From Beroe forskalii (taxonomy: Eukaryota; Ctenophora; Nuda; Beroida; Beroidae): a DNA stretch of 64,000 bases. Where the stretch lies: NCBI GenBank assembly GCA_011033025.1, contig WFMF01000041.1, positions 268,706 to 332,705 of the forward strand. The letters are read 5' to 3'. How positions within the stretch are numbered: position 1 is the stretch's first letter; each line of letters opens with the position of its first letter. Shown here piece by piece: positions 13,571-26,000 of this stretch. Position numbers and translations under genes: made by a program. The notes under the pieces were generated by a model. The model saw nothing but the letters and a program-made list of their open reading frames with translations, was not told the origin of the DNA and made no database searches.

Positions 13571-13861
13571 TATTTAAGTTTCAATAGACAGCTGTGCATA
13601 AAGGGTTATGTTTTAGCTTCTTTCGTTGCTGTCTCTAAGCTACCATAGTTTATTATTATATTATTATATGTAAAAATCCCTGACACACTCTGGTCGATTA
13701 CAGGAGGGGTTGAAAAAGAGGCATGGATTATTGTTCGGTAATCAAGCAGTCGGCCCACATACATGTAACAGGGAGTGACAGTTAGTTTTGGGCAAGCCCT
13801 TGATGCCTTTCTTCAGCCAGGTGATAGCAGTCACATTGACAGTCTTCTATAATCATGAATA

Positions 13862-14534
13862 GGGATCGTTCACATATTACGTAATCAATTTTTGGCCGAT
13901 TTCAACCCCCCCCCTCCCCCTCGTAATCAAGTTTACAGTAGTTGTATTTGTTACAATAACATGTAATGTAATCATTCGGAAACCCCCTCCACCCCTCTAG
14001 GTGATTACGTAATATGTGAACGATCCCATACTAAAATGCAACGGATGCACAGTTATGTTATTCTTAATTACTTTTCAGATTGCGTTCCTATTGAAAGCTG
14101 ACTTTACCCAGCCGACCTGGGCTGCTTTTATCCCATCTGTTCTTCTGAATCTTTCACGACGGCGAGGAAGGAACTTCAAGACAGCTGAAGATAAAGTCGG
14201 TGAAATCACTAAGGCTGTGTTTGACAACGTTAAGAACAAGAAATCAGGTTCCTTGTAAGTCACTTTTCAGTGTGATTCATCCCAATTTTCAAAAATCATT
14301 TTTCCCTGTTATCTTCAAGTTTCAAGTTGCGAGCGTTGCTTCGTTTAGCGGGAATTTCAGGTTAGGATCTTTACCGTAGCATTGAACTGGAATGCACCTT
14401 AATAAAACTAGCTGCAGCACACGATGCCACTACACCAAACTAAACTAGTTGTATTTGTTACAATAACATGTAACGTAATCATTCGGAAACCCCCTCCCCC
14501 CCTCCAGGTGATTACGTAATATGTGAACGATCCC
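13862..14534. mobile_element. Composite MITE enclosing a captured host exon
   Basis: A complete palindromic MITE occupies 13862-14027, with ends gggatcgttcacatattacg and its complement. A second copy of only its right half occupies 14446-14534 with the same end. The 418 bp between them (14028-14445) is not MITE sequence but a near-identical inverted copy of 29361-29780, an exon plus intron flanks from the TPR-MYND gene. The trinucleotide ATA follows both right ends and precedes the left end. The layout is that of a transposon that picked up host DNA between its terminal repeats. Confidence 0.8.
14028..14445 (+). pseudogene. Captured copy of TPR-MYND exon 6 with intron flanks
   Basis: The segment translates on the plus strand to IAFLLKADFTQPTWAAFIPS and onward to VKNKKSGSL, matching exon 6 of the minus-strand gene at 29554-29729 with about one residue changed in the exon. 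The 3' splice acceptor (ttacttttcag) and the 5' donor (ttgtaagt) are both retained, along with about 240 bp of intron. It is therefore a DNA-level duplication, not a retrocopy. The exon copy is potentially spliceable if transcribed. Differences cluster in the intron part, including indels. Confidence 0.88.
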
Positions 14535-15221
14535 ATATCATAATTCAATGCTGAATGAGCCATAAAAAAGTTCTTATGTAAATATGTGCATACAGTTTGA
14601 TTACAGGAGGGCTGAAAAGACACATGATTTACTCTTAGAACATCATGTGTGTCATGTGTGCAGATCCCACAGTCACCATAGAGTTCAAAAATACTTCAAT
14701 CCGTAGTGCAATCTGTAGTGCAGCCTTCCATCAATAGAGCAATCAGCTGCAGAAATATACATGTAGCTCAACATGTAGTTTGCAAATTTAATGTTATTTT
14801 TCATTCCAACTGCAGTACACTGTATTCAATTTAAGTGCAGTTTCTAAACTTTGACAAAATCTCCGAATCAGAGTAAAATATTGCATATGTTGAGAAAGCA
14901 CCAAACATTTATAATGGATGGTGTTTCACAATAACAGAATAAATATATCACATATCAATCAATAATAAATGATCAAAGGTTTAAGGAAGGAGAGTGAATA
15001 TAAAAATATAGGTAAGGAACATATTATGCAGTACAGTATGAAAATAACGCATCTGAATTATGACTAAAAATTATCTGAGTTAAAAAAAAGTCCAGATCAT
15101 TACAATTTTACCACTTACTGTTAAAAAACAATCCGTAGGATTAAAAAATAAATGAGAAGGTTTAAAAAAGGTCAATTTAATGCACTATGCAAGAATATTC
15201 TTTTGTCTTCAAAATGAAATA
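14535..15221. other. No gene seen; AT-rich spacer
   Basis: The interval between the composite MITE and the second TA-flanked MITE is AT-rich. It contains short homopolymer runs and no supported coding or RNA feature. Confidence 0.5.
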
Positions 15222-15799
15222 CTGTAAAGCCATTAATTTTCGCGCGGCATTAATTTTCGCGCATATATTTGGAAAATAAAATCCGCGAAAATATCAGCCG
15301 CGAAGTTGATTTTTAATTCTTGGAGATAAATTTATATCTGCGTATATTTTCTTGAGTCGAAGAAACTTGTACATTGTTAGTAGGTATAGCAGAGAGCACA
15401 CAGCTTCATTTGCCGTTATTCCCTCTTAGGTATTCGATAGATTGGATCGTCATCAAGGCATTATTTTTCAACTCAAAGTGTCTCATTAGAAACATTAAGC
15501 CCTCAACTAAGTTCGCAGTATCGTTTACGAATGACATGCTGCAATGTCTGACAAACAGAGGCACACTTAAGTAAACATAGACGAACAAGACACCTCATTA
15601 CTGGGGCACTGGGCTTTTGCCTTTATACAATTACCGGCTATCAAGGTGTACAGCAATTAGCGAAAATGACGAATGGCCACGTACAAGCACTGGTTTATTT
15701 TTAGGGAATATTGAAATGCGTGAAAATTAAAACCGTGAAATTAGTCTGTTTTTAAAGAAACGCGAAAAATAGCACCCGCGAAAATATATGGCTTTACAG
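15222..15799 (-). mobile_element. TA-flanked MITE, copy 2 (inverted), with 43-codon ORF
   Basis: It belongs to the same family as 13059-13570 in opposite orientation: ctgtaaagccattaattttc ends with a TA on each side. The 43-codon frame lies on the minus strand at 15406-15537 (MSFVNDTANLVEGLMF to YLRGNNGK). It has no stop or length change relative to copy 1, although most of the differences alter the residue. The outer ends are extended by an extra cgcggcattaattttcgcgc tract. Confidence 0.85.
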
Positions 15800-16055
15800 T
15801 AATGCAAATTAATAGAGGAACTGCAGAACAAGACGTAACCATTCGTAGGATGTTACCCTACCCTCGCGCGCGGCGCAACGTTCCACATTTGGACGTCACT
15901 TTGCAACCTCGCCATCCAGTCAGAAGAAATACACGGGGCAACGTCCGTCGACGTAACCATATTTTACTACGTACTAGTATTGCAGTGAGGTTTTATCTGC
16001 ATCATAGCATTAGCATAATAGCATATGACATCATCAGGCTGATTGTCTGACGTTC

Positions 16056-16276
16056 CTAAGCCCGCATAGGTGTGTGTACGCGCCGCGCGCTTCCCTGCTG
16101 GGGAAGCGCGCCGCGCGAGCCACACAGGGATATACGTGTTTAGCAAGTCTGACGTTGACTGCAGACCCTCTTGAGAATCGGCGCCGCGCTGATTCTCATC
16201 GAGAATCGGCTGGCGTCAGCGGGTCATACAACATACATCGTATTGCTAAAAGCCATTACCTTGACCTATGCGGGTA
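16056..16276. mobile_element. GC-rich palindromic MITE
   Basis: The inverted ends cccgcataggt and acctatgcggg enclose a GC-rich hairpin around 16076-16118 (cgccgcgcgcttccctgctg and its complement). It is flanked by direct repeats of about 50 bp (gtaggat-ttaccctaccctc) at about 15846 and 16277, an older duplication or part of a larger unit. A relative lies at 42310-42525. Confidence 0.6.
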
Positions 16277-16893
16277 GTAGGATTTTACCCTACCCTCCGC
16301 AACACGACCCTCCAAATTTCCGAGTGTTGCGCGCCAGGGATGGGTGAAATCCATCTATATGCGGGAAGATTTCTTAATGAAAATGAAAGAAACTGAAATT
16401 TTAAATCTTGAATAGAACTATTTGAATTTGAAATTAACTTGATCATATAATTATATTGATTGAACTTAAAGAGCATAACAAAATACATAAGATAAAGTAT
16501 TAACTATTAAATTGAAACTGAAAGATTAAATTTTTGCATAATATCTAGATTCCAACCAATCAAATTCGAACAGCAGTGTATTATATATATCAAACCGTAG
16601 TGTCTCACATATGGGTAAGATTAAGAATAAGATTATTTTATCAAATAAAACAAAATATTTATCATTATTTTAATAGAAATAGAATTTTACCCAGTAAAAA
16701 TATAATACTAAAAAAGCTTAAAGTTAAAAGCATGCATTTTAGTTTTACGAAAACCTACTTTTTAAGTTAGACATTTAAAAATACCTGAGTAGAACTAGAG
16801 GTTTAATAATGAATAAGGTACTGGTATGGCATAAAAAAACACTAAAACGTCTGGTCACTGGTAGGCTTATCTGAGTCACTGGTTTAGGTTGCG

Positions 16894-17011
16894 TCACTTT
16901 TTGCCGTACTTCTTGTTCATATTGGCCAGGAAAGAGCAATACTTGGAATGGTTGGGTTTGTCCTGCTTCCGGCACTCCACGGAACAATACGGGTGTTTGC
17001 ACTGCTTGCAC
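16894..17011 (-). CDS. Isolated last exon: second half of the MYND finger
   Basis: After an acceptor (gatttatcag) the frame reads KCKQCKHPYCSVECRKQD, then HSKYC and a short basic tail to a TGA. On its own it holds only the second zinc ligand cluster. Exon 15, 9.1 kb upstream on the minus strand, ends in AA before a strong GTAAGT donor and carries CIVCGEPSFEYLEK. Joining AA to the first G of this exon makes the lysine codon and gives the spacing expected of MYND domains. The assignment rests on phase and domain completion. Confidence 0.85.
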
Positions 17012-20000
17012 CTGATAAATCATGTGGTTACGCTCGCATACAGCGAAGAATTTACAGCGAATTTTGCCGAGTTCTCTTCTAACGTATGCAAAGGGGGGGG
17101 GTGACATGAGTAATTTTGAATAATTTTGAATATGAGTAATCAAGGCATTTTAAAGGGGGACTCAAAAATCATCATAATGAATATGAGTAATTTGTGTCGA
17201 AAATCAAAAATTTACTCAAAAATCATCAACATGAATAAGAGAAATTCCACAAAATTTGCAAAATTTACTCAAAATTACTCGCCTGTCGAAAATTTGAATT
17301 GTGGCCCCCACGAAACCCGTGACTGCGCACTATTCACGTAAGATTTGCAGGGCGCAAGTCATGCGACCAAACTTGTTACCGCATTTGATCGATAGCAGGA
17401 CACTCGTGGTTCCAACACATGAATGCAATGCTGTTATACGTTATTGTAATTGTATGTAAGTATGTAGACAAATAGTGACACACTTTACACGAGTGCAACA
17501 TGTAGATCGTAGCTTGACGGGGGGGGGGGGGGGGGAGTTAAGTTTTTAACTCCAGTTTCACACCTAAATCTACCTTCCAAATAGACACTGAAATTAGTGA
17601 GTAGACACCAATTAAGTGTGGAACTTTGACTTGAGTAAAGTGCGGATAGCCGACCAGTGTCAAGTGTGGACTGTACAGTCCACACTTGACACTGGTCAAC
17701 CATCCGCACCTCACTCAAGTCAAAGTTCCATACTTGATCCGACTTGATACCAGTCTTCGTTCCACAGTTGCCACCAGTTTACTTTCTACACTCCAGACCA
17801 GTCAACGTTTCAAACTTAACTCCAGTCTACGTAAAACACTTTTTACTCGAGTATGAGTTCCATACTTAACTCCAGGCTGCGTTCACACTTGACTTCAGCC
17901 CACGTTCCAACATGACGCCATTGTACGTTTCACAATTGACACTGCTCAATTTTACGTTTCACACTTGACACCGGTCTATTTAATCAGAAATAGGACGAGT
18001 AGAGTGGTTACGAACATCTTCAATTGTAACAATTAAAACGTCGTGTTCTTGTGATATTTCAATGAATATATCATTCATCATAGTCATACATTCTGAGAAG
18101 TTTATTGGTTAGAACATACAACTGACACGCAACATATTCATATCACTAAGCTCTTATCTTAGCTAAATCTATAAATAATTGAATTAAATTAATTTATTGG
18201 AAAATGCAATGCACTGAATACCTTAGTGGTAGAAATTAAGAAGTGTACTATTTAAGGCAGTAAGCGATTTTACTACCTTAAATAGTACACTCCTTAAATT
18301 CTACAAATCTTAATTTCTACCTACCGTAATTTTTACAATACCAAAATTTTAGAAAATTTTGCTAAAGTAAAGATTTATAAATTTACTAGCAGGCCCGTTG
18401 GGCCTGCAAATACACAGCTCACTCGGCGCTGCTACGCAGCACCTCGTTCGCAAATTCCAATGCCCACAATTCAAATCAACTAAATACTTTTTACCGCATC
18501 AAAAAATTCCAACCGCATCAAAAGTTATGAAGCTCCGAAATTAAAACAGCATTAAACCGAAATGTACGCGCGCGAAATTAATCTGCACGTGCAATTCCCC
18601 CATTGCGCGCGCGTTGCCATGGGGCGTGACGTACAAAGAAAAAACACAATCTGCGACTTTATAAGTAAGATACCTATCTTTTCTTTCACTACAATATTAA
18701 GCATTCTATTTTCTCTCAAAACAGGTTCAGAATTTTTCAGCGAAAGCATCAGTGCAGACAAAATCAAATTTGATATGATAAACAATCATCACTCGATAAA
18801 AATTATAGGCATTTCTTCAGCTTCTTCGTCTTCATTGACCCGTTTGCTAATCTGTTTCTCTAGAACGCATAGTTTTACTTTTGTCTATTTCATAGATTCC
18901 AAATAATCAAATAGATTGAATTCAATGAAAAAAAATCTGCCCTCTTCTTGTTTTCATATCGGTATTTTTGGCTGAAAATTGGTGAAACGACGTGAAATTT
19001 AGTCCTTATAGATTTGCCTGATTTTTGGAGAAATTTTACTGCCTTAATTAGTACACTTCTTAATTAGTACGTCCTTAATAAATACACTTCTTAATTTCTA
19101 CCACTAAGGTATATTATACGATAATCTACTGTCTGCTATAATGTGAAATACAATATACATTATACAATATACACAGCAATTGGCAATGTCAAGGCACGAG
19201 CACTGTACTCAGTACACGGTGACGTAATGACGTATGTGAGCTAGTAGAGAGAGAGAGAGAGAGAGAGTTCCCGCTCAAACCCTATGCTTGTCAATACGTC
19301 ACGGCATACCAAAACTCTGTTGCTCAGTGACTCTGTGTCTTGACCTTGTCAATAGCTGGGGAAAATTCTGCCCTTCAGTTGGTCTTGATACGTTGGTAAA
19401 TTGAATAAGAATAATGGTACTGATTTCAGTTTATCATTAATTAATGTTCCATCATCGTATTCCTGTATATATAAGCTTTCTTTAATTTTGCGTTTAAACA
19501 TTTTACTTTCAAACGTTAGTATATCACAATCCTCAAACGTAATTTGGCAACTTGGATTTGCCGCCAAGTTTTTTCAACTTCGGTCATACCAGTTCCACTT
19601 GTCTTCATGTGTTCTTCAAACCGTGTTCGAAAGAGCACGACAAGTCTCACCAATATACCGTCGCCCACAACTACAAGTGATCCTGTATACCAAATCATGT
19701 TTGAGGTGTTTTGGCTGTCTGTCTTTAAAACTGAACTTATGACATAATTTAGAATAACTGTTCAAATAAATTAACTGACATTTCCCCGGTAAATCCTTGC
19801 TAATACATTGTTTGACTTTCGATGAAATGTCGCCAATGTCAAACAATGTATTAGCAAGGATTTACCGGGGAAATGTCAGTTAATTTATTTGAACAGTTAT
19901 TCTAAACACATGATTTCAGTTTTAAAGACAGACAGCCAAACCTCAAACATGATTTGATAAATCACTGTAGTTGTGGGCGACGGTATATTCCAAGTTGTCC

Positions 20001-23000
20001 TCTTTCGAACACGGTTTTGAAGGATTGTGGAACTGGTATGACCGAAGTTGAAAAACGTTTAAAGTTGCCAAATTACGTTTAAACGCAAAACGTTTAAAAA
20101 ATGTTTAAACGCAAAAATTAAAAGAAAGCTTATATATACAGTGGGAATACGTGATGGAACATTAATTAATGATAAACTGAAATCATACCGTTATTCTTAT
20201 TCAATTTACCAACGTATCAAGACCAACTCCCCAGCTATTGACAAGGTCAAGACACAGAGTCACTGAGCAACAGAGTTTTAATGCCATGACGTATTGCGCC
20301 AGGTTTGAAGGGAACTCTCTCTCTCTACATGCACATGCGTCATTACGTCACCGTGTACTACAGTGCAATCTGATTCAATTGCTGTGTATTGTATAATGTA
20401 TTGCATTTCACATTATATAGCAGACAGTAGATTATCGTATAATATATTCAGTATTGCATTTTCAATAAATTAATTTAATTCAATTATTTATAGATTTAAG
20501 CTAAGATAAAAAACTTAGTGATATGAATATGTTGCGTGTCAGTTGTATGTTCTAACCAATAAACTTCTCAGAATGTATGACTATGATGAATGATATATTC
20601 ATTGAAATATCACAAGAACACGACGTTTTAATTGTTACAATTGAAGATGTTCGTAACCACTCTACTCGTCCTATTTCTGATTAAATTGACGAAGAAATCC
20701 CTATTCTACACACCACACCGGTCTATGTTCCAAACTTTACTCGACAGTGGAACGTATAATTGGAGTGAAGTGTGGATCGTAGATTGGTTTCAAGCGTCGA
20801 GCGTAGGTGTCGAGCGTAGGTAAGAATGAGACCGTAGAATGGTCTCAAGATGGAACGTAGACTGAAGTTCAGTGTGGAACCAGGCCCGTATACAGAGGGG
20901 AGGCTAGGGGGCTGCAGCCCCCGTCGGAAGAAAAGGTACCATTTCAGAAAAATAGTTAGAATAAAAGTTTTTTGACGGATAATCATAATTTCATACTTTG
21001 GCTTGGTTAGATAGTGGCAGTTTACTAGTTTAATCTTATTCTGACTGTTATAGCTCGTTTATATTTGATTGTATACCTTTTTGATGCTCTAATTTTGACA
21101 AATATCCTCCTGTACATTTCCTGTACATTTCTTTATTGTAAAAATCGACCTGCAGCACCCTTATTTCCCTAAAATGTTCCGGGGGCTCGGCCCTCTAACC
21201 CTCTTAGAGGGGTTTGCCCCTGGACCCTGCTGGGGGCTGCGGCCGCGGGCCCCCTGCCATGACCCTCGCTCCTGCTCGCGTGCACCAAGGGCCCCTCCGG
21301 AAAAAAATCCTGGCTACGGGCCTGTGGGACGGAGTTAAGTTTTTAAGACTGGTGCCAGCTATGAATCGTAAACCGCGTAAAAAAGTAAAACTATACCGGA
21401 AGTTCGTGTCAAGTTAGAATCCGGATCGTAGACTGGAGAAGTGGTGAAACTACCACCGAGACTGATGTGAAATGTGGATTAATGGATTATACTCTGGTGG
21501 CAAGTGCAGTTTCACACCTCAAGGCTCAATCTATGTTTGTAGACTCAGTCTAAACTCTAAAGTCCACACTTCACACCAATCTACGATCCACTCTAGTAAA
21601 CGTTCCACACTTTATTCGAGTCTACGTTGCTTTCATATAGAGTCTACGTTCACACTTAACTCAGGAGCTGCGTTCACACTTGAATTCATCTTCTTCAACC
21701 AGACCCCATACCATTCGGGCTGCAGTACAAATTGACAACAGTGTACCATTTCAGAAAAATAGTTAGAATCAATTTTTGACGGATACTATGTTTCACTTTT
21801 AATTCCAGTCTATTAAGTTGGAACTTTCTGACTGAATAGCTCGACGGGAGTTGATTTTAAAACTTTTTGATGCTCTAATTTTGACAAATATCCTCCTGCA
21901 TTTTGAAGCGTAAAACGTGGACTGGGTAAAATGTAAAACGCCATCATAGTGTCAAACTCCTCTTAGGGTTTAAAATTGACCCCTGGGGGCTGCTTGGGAT
22001 TAGAATATCTTGAGCTCATTAAGAATGGTCCGGAAAAAATCCTGGCTACGGGCCATGTGGGACTAATTCAAAGTTTTTAACGGAGAGTTAAGACTGGTGC
22101 CAGCTATGAATCGTAAACCGCGTAAAAAGTAAAACTATACCGGAAGTTCGTGTCAAGTTAGAACGTCCAATTGTGTGGATCGTAGACTGGAGAAGTGGTG
22201 AAACTACCACCGAGACTGATGTGAAATGTGGATTAATGGATTATACTCTGGTGGCAAGTGCGGATTTCACACCTCAAGGCTCAATCTATGTTGCAACTAG
22301 ACTCCAGTCTAAACTCTAAAGTCCACACTTCACACCAATCTACGATCCACTCTAGTAAACGTTCCACACTTTATTCGAGTCTACGTTCCACACTTCTATA
22401 CTAGAGTCTACGTTCCACACTTAACTCCAGGAGCTGCGTTCACACTTGAATTCATCTTCTTCACAACTTGACACCATTCTACGTGCAGTACAAATTGACA
22501 ACAGTGTACGTTCCACACTTAACTCAATTTCACGATCTACTATGTTTCACACTTAATTCCAGTCTATTAAGTTGGAACTTAGACAGAAACGCAGACGGGA
22601 GTTGATTTTTTTTAAACTTTGTGAAGTGGGTAACTTTGAGTAATAAGACTGCTTTGAAGCGTAAAACGTGGACTGGAGTAAAATGTAAAACGCCATCATA
22701 GTGTCAAGCTCAAGTGAGGGTGAGTAAAATTGATCCCGTGGCTGCTTGGGATTAGGAATATCTTGAGCTCATTAAGAATGGTCGGGATTTGAACTCAGAT
22801 TTTTCGACCATTTCACTAATTCAAACGGAGAGTTAAGACTGGTGCCAGCTATTTATAAAAATTTAAAACGATACCGGAAGTTTTCAAGTTAGAAACGTCC
22901 AATTGTGTAAAATTGACTTTTAAGTGGTGAAACTACCACCAGACTGATGTGAAATTTTTTGGATTATACTCTGGGGCAGTGGGGGGCCACGCCCCTTTTT

Positions 23001-26000
23001 TCAATCAAAATTTAAACTTTCGAATTTTTTCAAAATCCACACTTCCACCAAGTTACTTATGATGAATAAAAATTTTGATAATTTATTCCGAATACGTTCC
23101 ACACTTCTATACTAGGAGTCTACGTTCCACACCTTTTTTCCAAAGCTGCGTTCGAATTTTTTCATCTTCTTTGCAATTGACACCATTCTACGATGAATAA
23201 AAGTTTTGACAATTTTGTCCGTTTTGGGTAACTCAATTTCACGATCTACTATGTTTTCGCAGAGAATTCCAGTCTATTAAGTTGGAACTTAGACAGAATC
23301 ATGACGGGAGTTGATTTTTTTTAAAACTTTGTGAAGTGTAAGACTTTTGTTCAAAATAAGACTGCTTTGAAGCGTAAAACGTGTGGACTGGAGTAAAATG
23401 TAAAAACGCCATCATAGTGTCAAGCTCAAGTGAGGGTGGTAAAATCGATCCCGTGGCTGCTTGGGATACTAGGAATATCTTGAGCTCATTAAGAATGGTC
23501 GGATTTGAACTCAGATTTTTCGACCATTTCACTAATTCAAACTGTTAGAGCAGACAGTGTCAAAAAGGAAAATTGTGCCACGCCCACGTCATGTGAAATG
23601 AAACTGATGCCATTCATAAGAGACTCAGACAGTAATGTGCCAGTGTAACATATTAGTTGATGTAGACTGCTGTCAGTGAAGAAGAACTGGGGCCAGAGTT
23701 AAGAGTTTCGTACGGACTAGTTTCAAAACAACCCTCTACATATACATCTCGCCCTCATATGATGAGGTAATGAGGGTGAACTGGAGTCAGCGCTAGGCTG
23801 GATTGAATTCTGTGTTAATAACTAAATGTTGTTAGAGAAAATAGGGGTCGTCGAACAAAGTTACCGTAAGACAAGTTTCAACATTAACTGCTATAAAAAT
23901 TACCTACAGTACTCAAGTCGGCGTATCATGAATTGGCGGATAAAGGTGGAAATTTCGTGCGTGGCGAAAAGCAAAATGTGATGAGTCTTTTATGCTTGAA
24001 TTGTGGTGACCGCGGGCCGGGAGCGGAGCTCCAGCGGGCGACAGAGGCAGAGCCACTCAGAGAGCTAGTCTTTGTTTTGGACTAAGAGACTAAAAGAAAA
24101 TGAGGGTCAGAGTGAGCTTCTAGCAGGAGTCAGAGGAATGAAGAGGCCGTTGGCGAGACAATATGAACTCAAAATACGAATGTACGACTTATCGTCACGG
24201 TAACACATATAATGAGGTAAATAAATCAATTGGACAATGGACATCCTGACCGGTTCTTATCAAATTTATTCAATTATGATTATTCCTTGTTATCTTTAAA
24301 TTTTGTCGTTTCAAAGAAAAGTTGTTCAATTGAAATAGTGAAATACGGGAGAGCCTTTATCAGTTATTACAGTAGGGAGCTTTTTTATAAAGCTAATTTC
24401 ATTGATAATTGAATGCTGGATAAATCGCAACTCGGCCACCGTAAGAGATTTACCAATATATACGCAGTATATAACACTCGGGAATCTAATAGCTATGAAA
24501 TTTTTTGCTGCGTCGACTTGAAGCAGAACGAAACGTTGCTATGCGTGCGCGCTGAGAATGCGCACAATCCGCAGATCCGCGGATGGTAACAAGTTCAAAA
24601 TATGATGGTGCAGCTGTACTGTTTACTGTCTTGTGGAGTCTAAATACATTTCAAACTTTGATAATCAGTAAATATTATCAAGCATCAAACACAAGTACGG
24701 GATATCAGAATTTGGCAGGAAGAAATGAATACTAAAACCAAAAGTGGGTGCATGAAACGTCGAATGTTAATAAACAGGATAAAGAGGAAAAATGTTAAAT
24801 CTAGAACTCATTGGACTGGTCAATGGACAATGGTCTACCTCAATGGAGATTTACGAAGAAGCTCAACAGAGACACAATGCTCATAGCAATTAGCAATAGC
24901 AATGCTTACTAAAATCAAAAACAGGAAAGAAATCACACCTACAGAGAAACAGTATGTCAGAGTTCCGTAGGAAAGCGATTGCAATTGGATCAAGGTAAAA
25001 TAGGAGGATTTCGGGCAAGAGCTACAAAAAAGAATAGATGCAATCATTTCCATGAATAAAGTAAAAATTACTGAATCATCAAAGCATCAATCAGAGAATC
25101 ATTAGTTGGTACATACGTTGTACACAGCTACACACTACGCAGATTCGATTTCTTGTCCCCAAGTTAACCTAATCAGTGCATGTTACCCAATGTAGATGGA
25201 ATATCCAGATGAAGGTACCTTAGTACCAGAAATATAGGCGACTAATTATTAAGGCGCAAGATATTAAGGCGACAAGATATTAAGGCGATTTTTTCCTGGA
25301 GTTTGAATTGAAGTATTTTTTTCGAAAATAAACGATTTTACATTTAAAATGGCTATGAAATGAATATGGAATTGATCGAATATACAAAAAATCTTGTTGA
25401 GTGGGCCTTCAAAATACAGTACGTAAGATCCTGAGCTTTTCAAACGGGTCAATCATCATTCTAGAGTCAATACCGGCTTTTTACATCAGCCACAGCGTCA
25501 GTGATACCAGAAGTTGCACTGATAACAGGCTATTTAGTTATCAATTATGTTGCTAAATTGAAAAGTCGATTGGGGAGGAAAAATAATTGAAAAAATAAAG
25601 TCTTTTAAAAAATTAAGACGACCAGATATTTAGACGACCAGATATTAAGGCGACAAGAAATTAAGGCGATTTTTCCAAAATCGCCTTAATTTCTTGTCGC
25701 CTATATTTCTGGTACTAAGGTAATGTTATCCAAACAAATTAACGAAGCCACACAATGTTTCCGGTACAAGGACAGAAGGAAAGAAAGGATCAAGAAAATT
25801 CAATTTTTGAATATGAGTATGTGGTTTAATTTTACTCATTATTCATCAAAAATATTTTTGAATATGAGTAATTCGCAATATTTTTTGGGGGACTCAAAAT
25901 TACTTATGTCACCCCCCCTGCAAAGCTTCTCAGAACTAAAACCACGATGAAGGAGATGAGGGACAGCAAGAACGTCAGAACCATCTTCATTAAATTTAAT

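Noticed and set aside
18562-18906. 114-codon plus-strand frame inside the 889-bp nested element
   Set aside because: It has no transposase motif, and no homologous copy is visible in the window to support conservation.
22735-22828. Possible tRNA gene
   Set aside because: Only a B-box-like segment is present; no A box, acceptor stem or anticodon arm could be formed.
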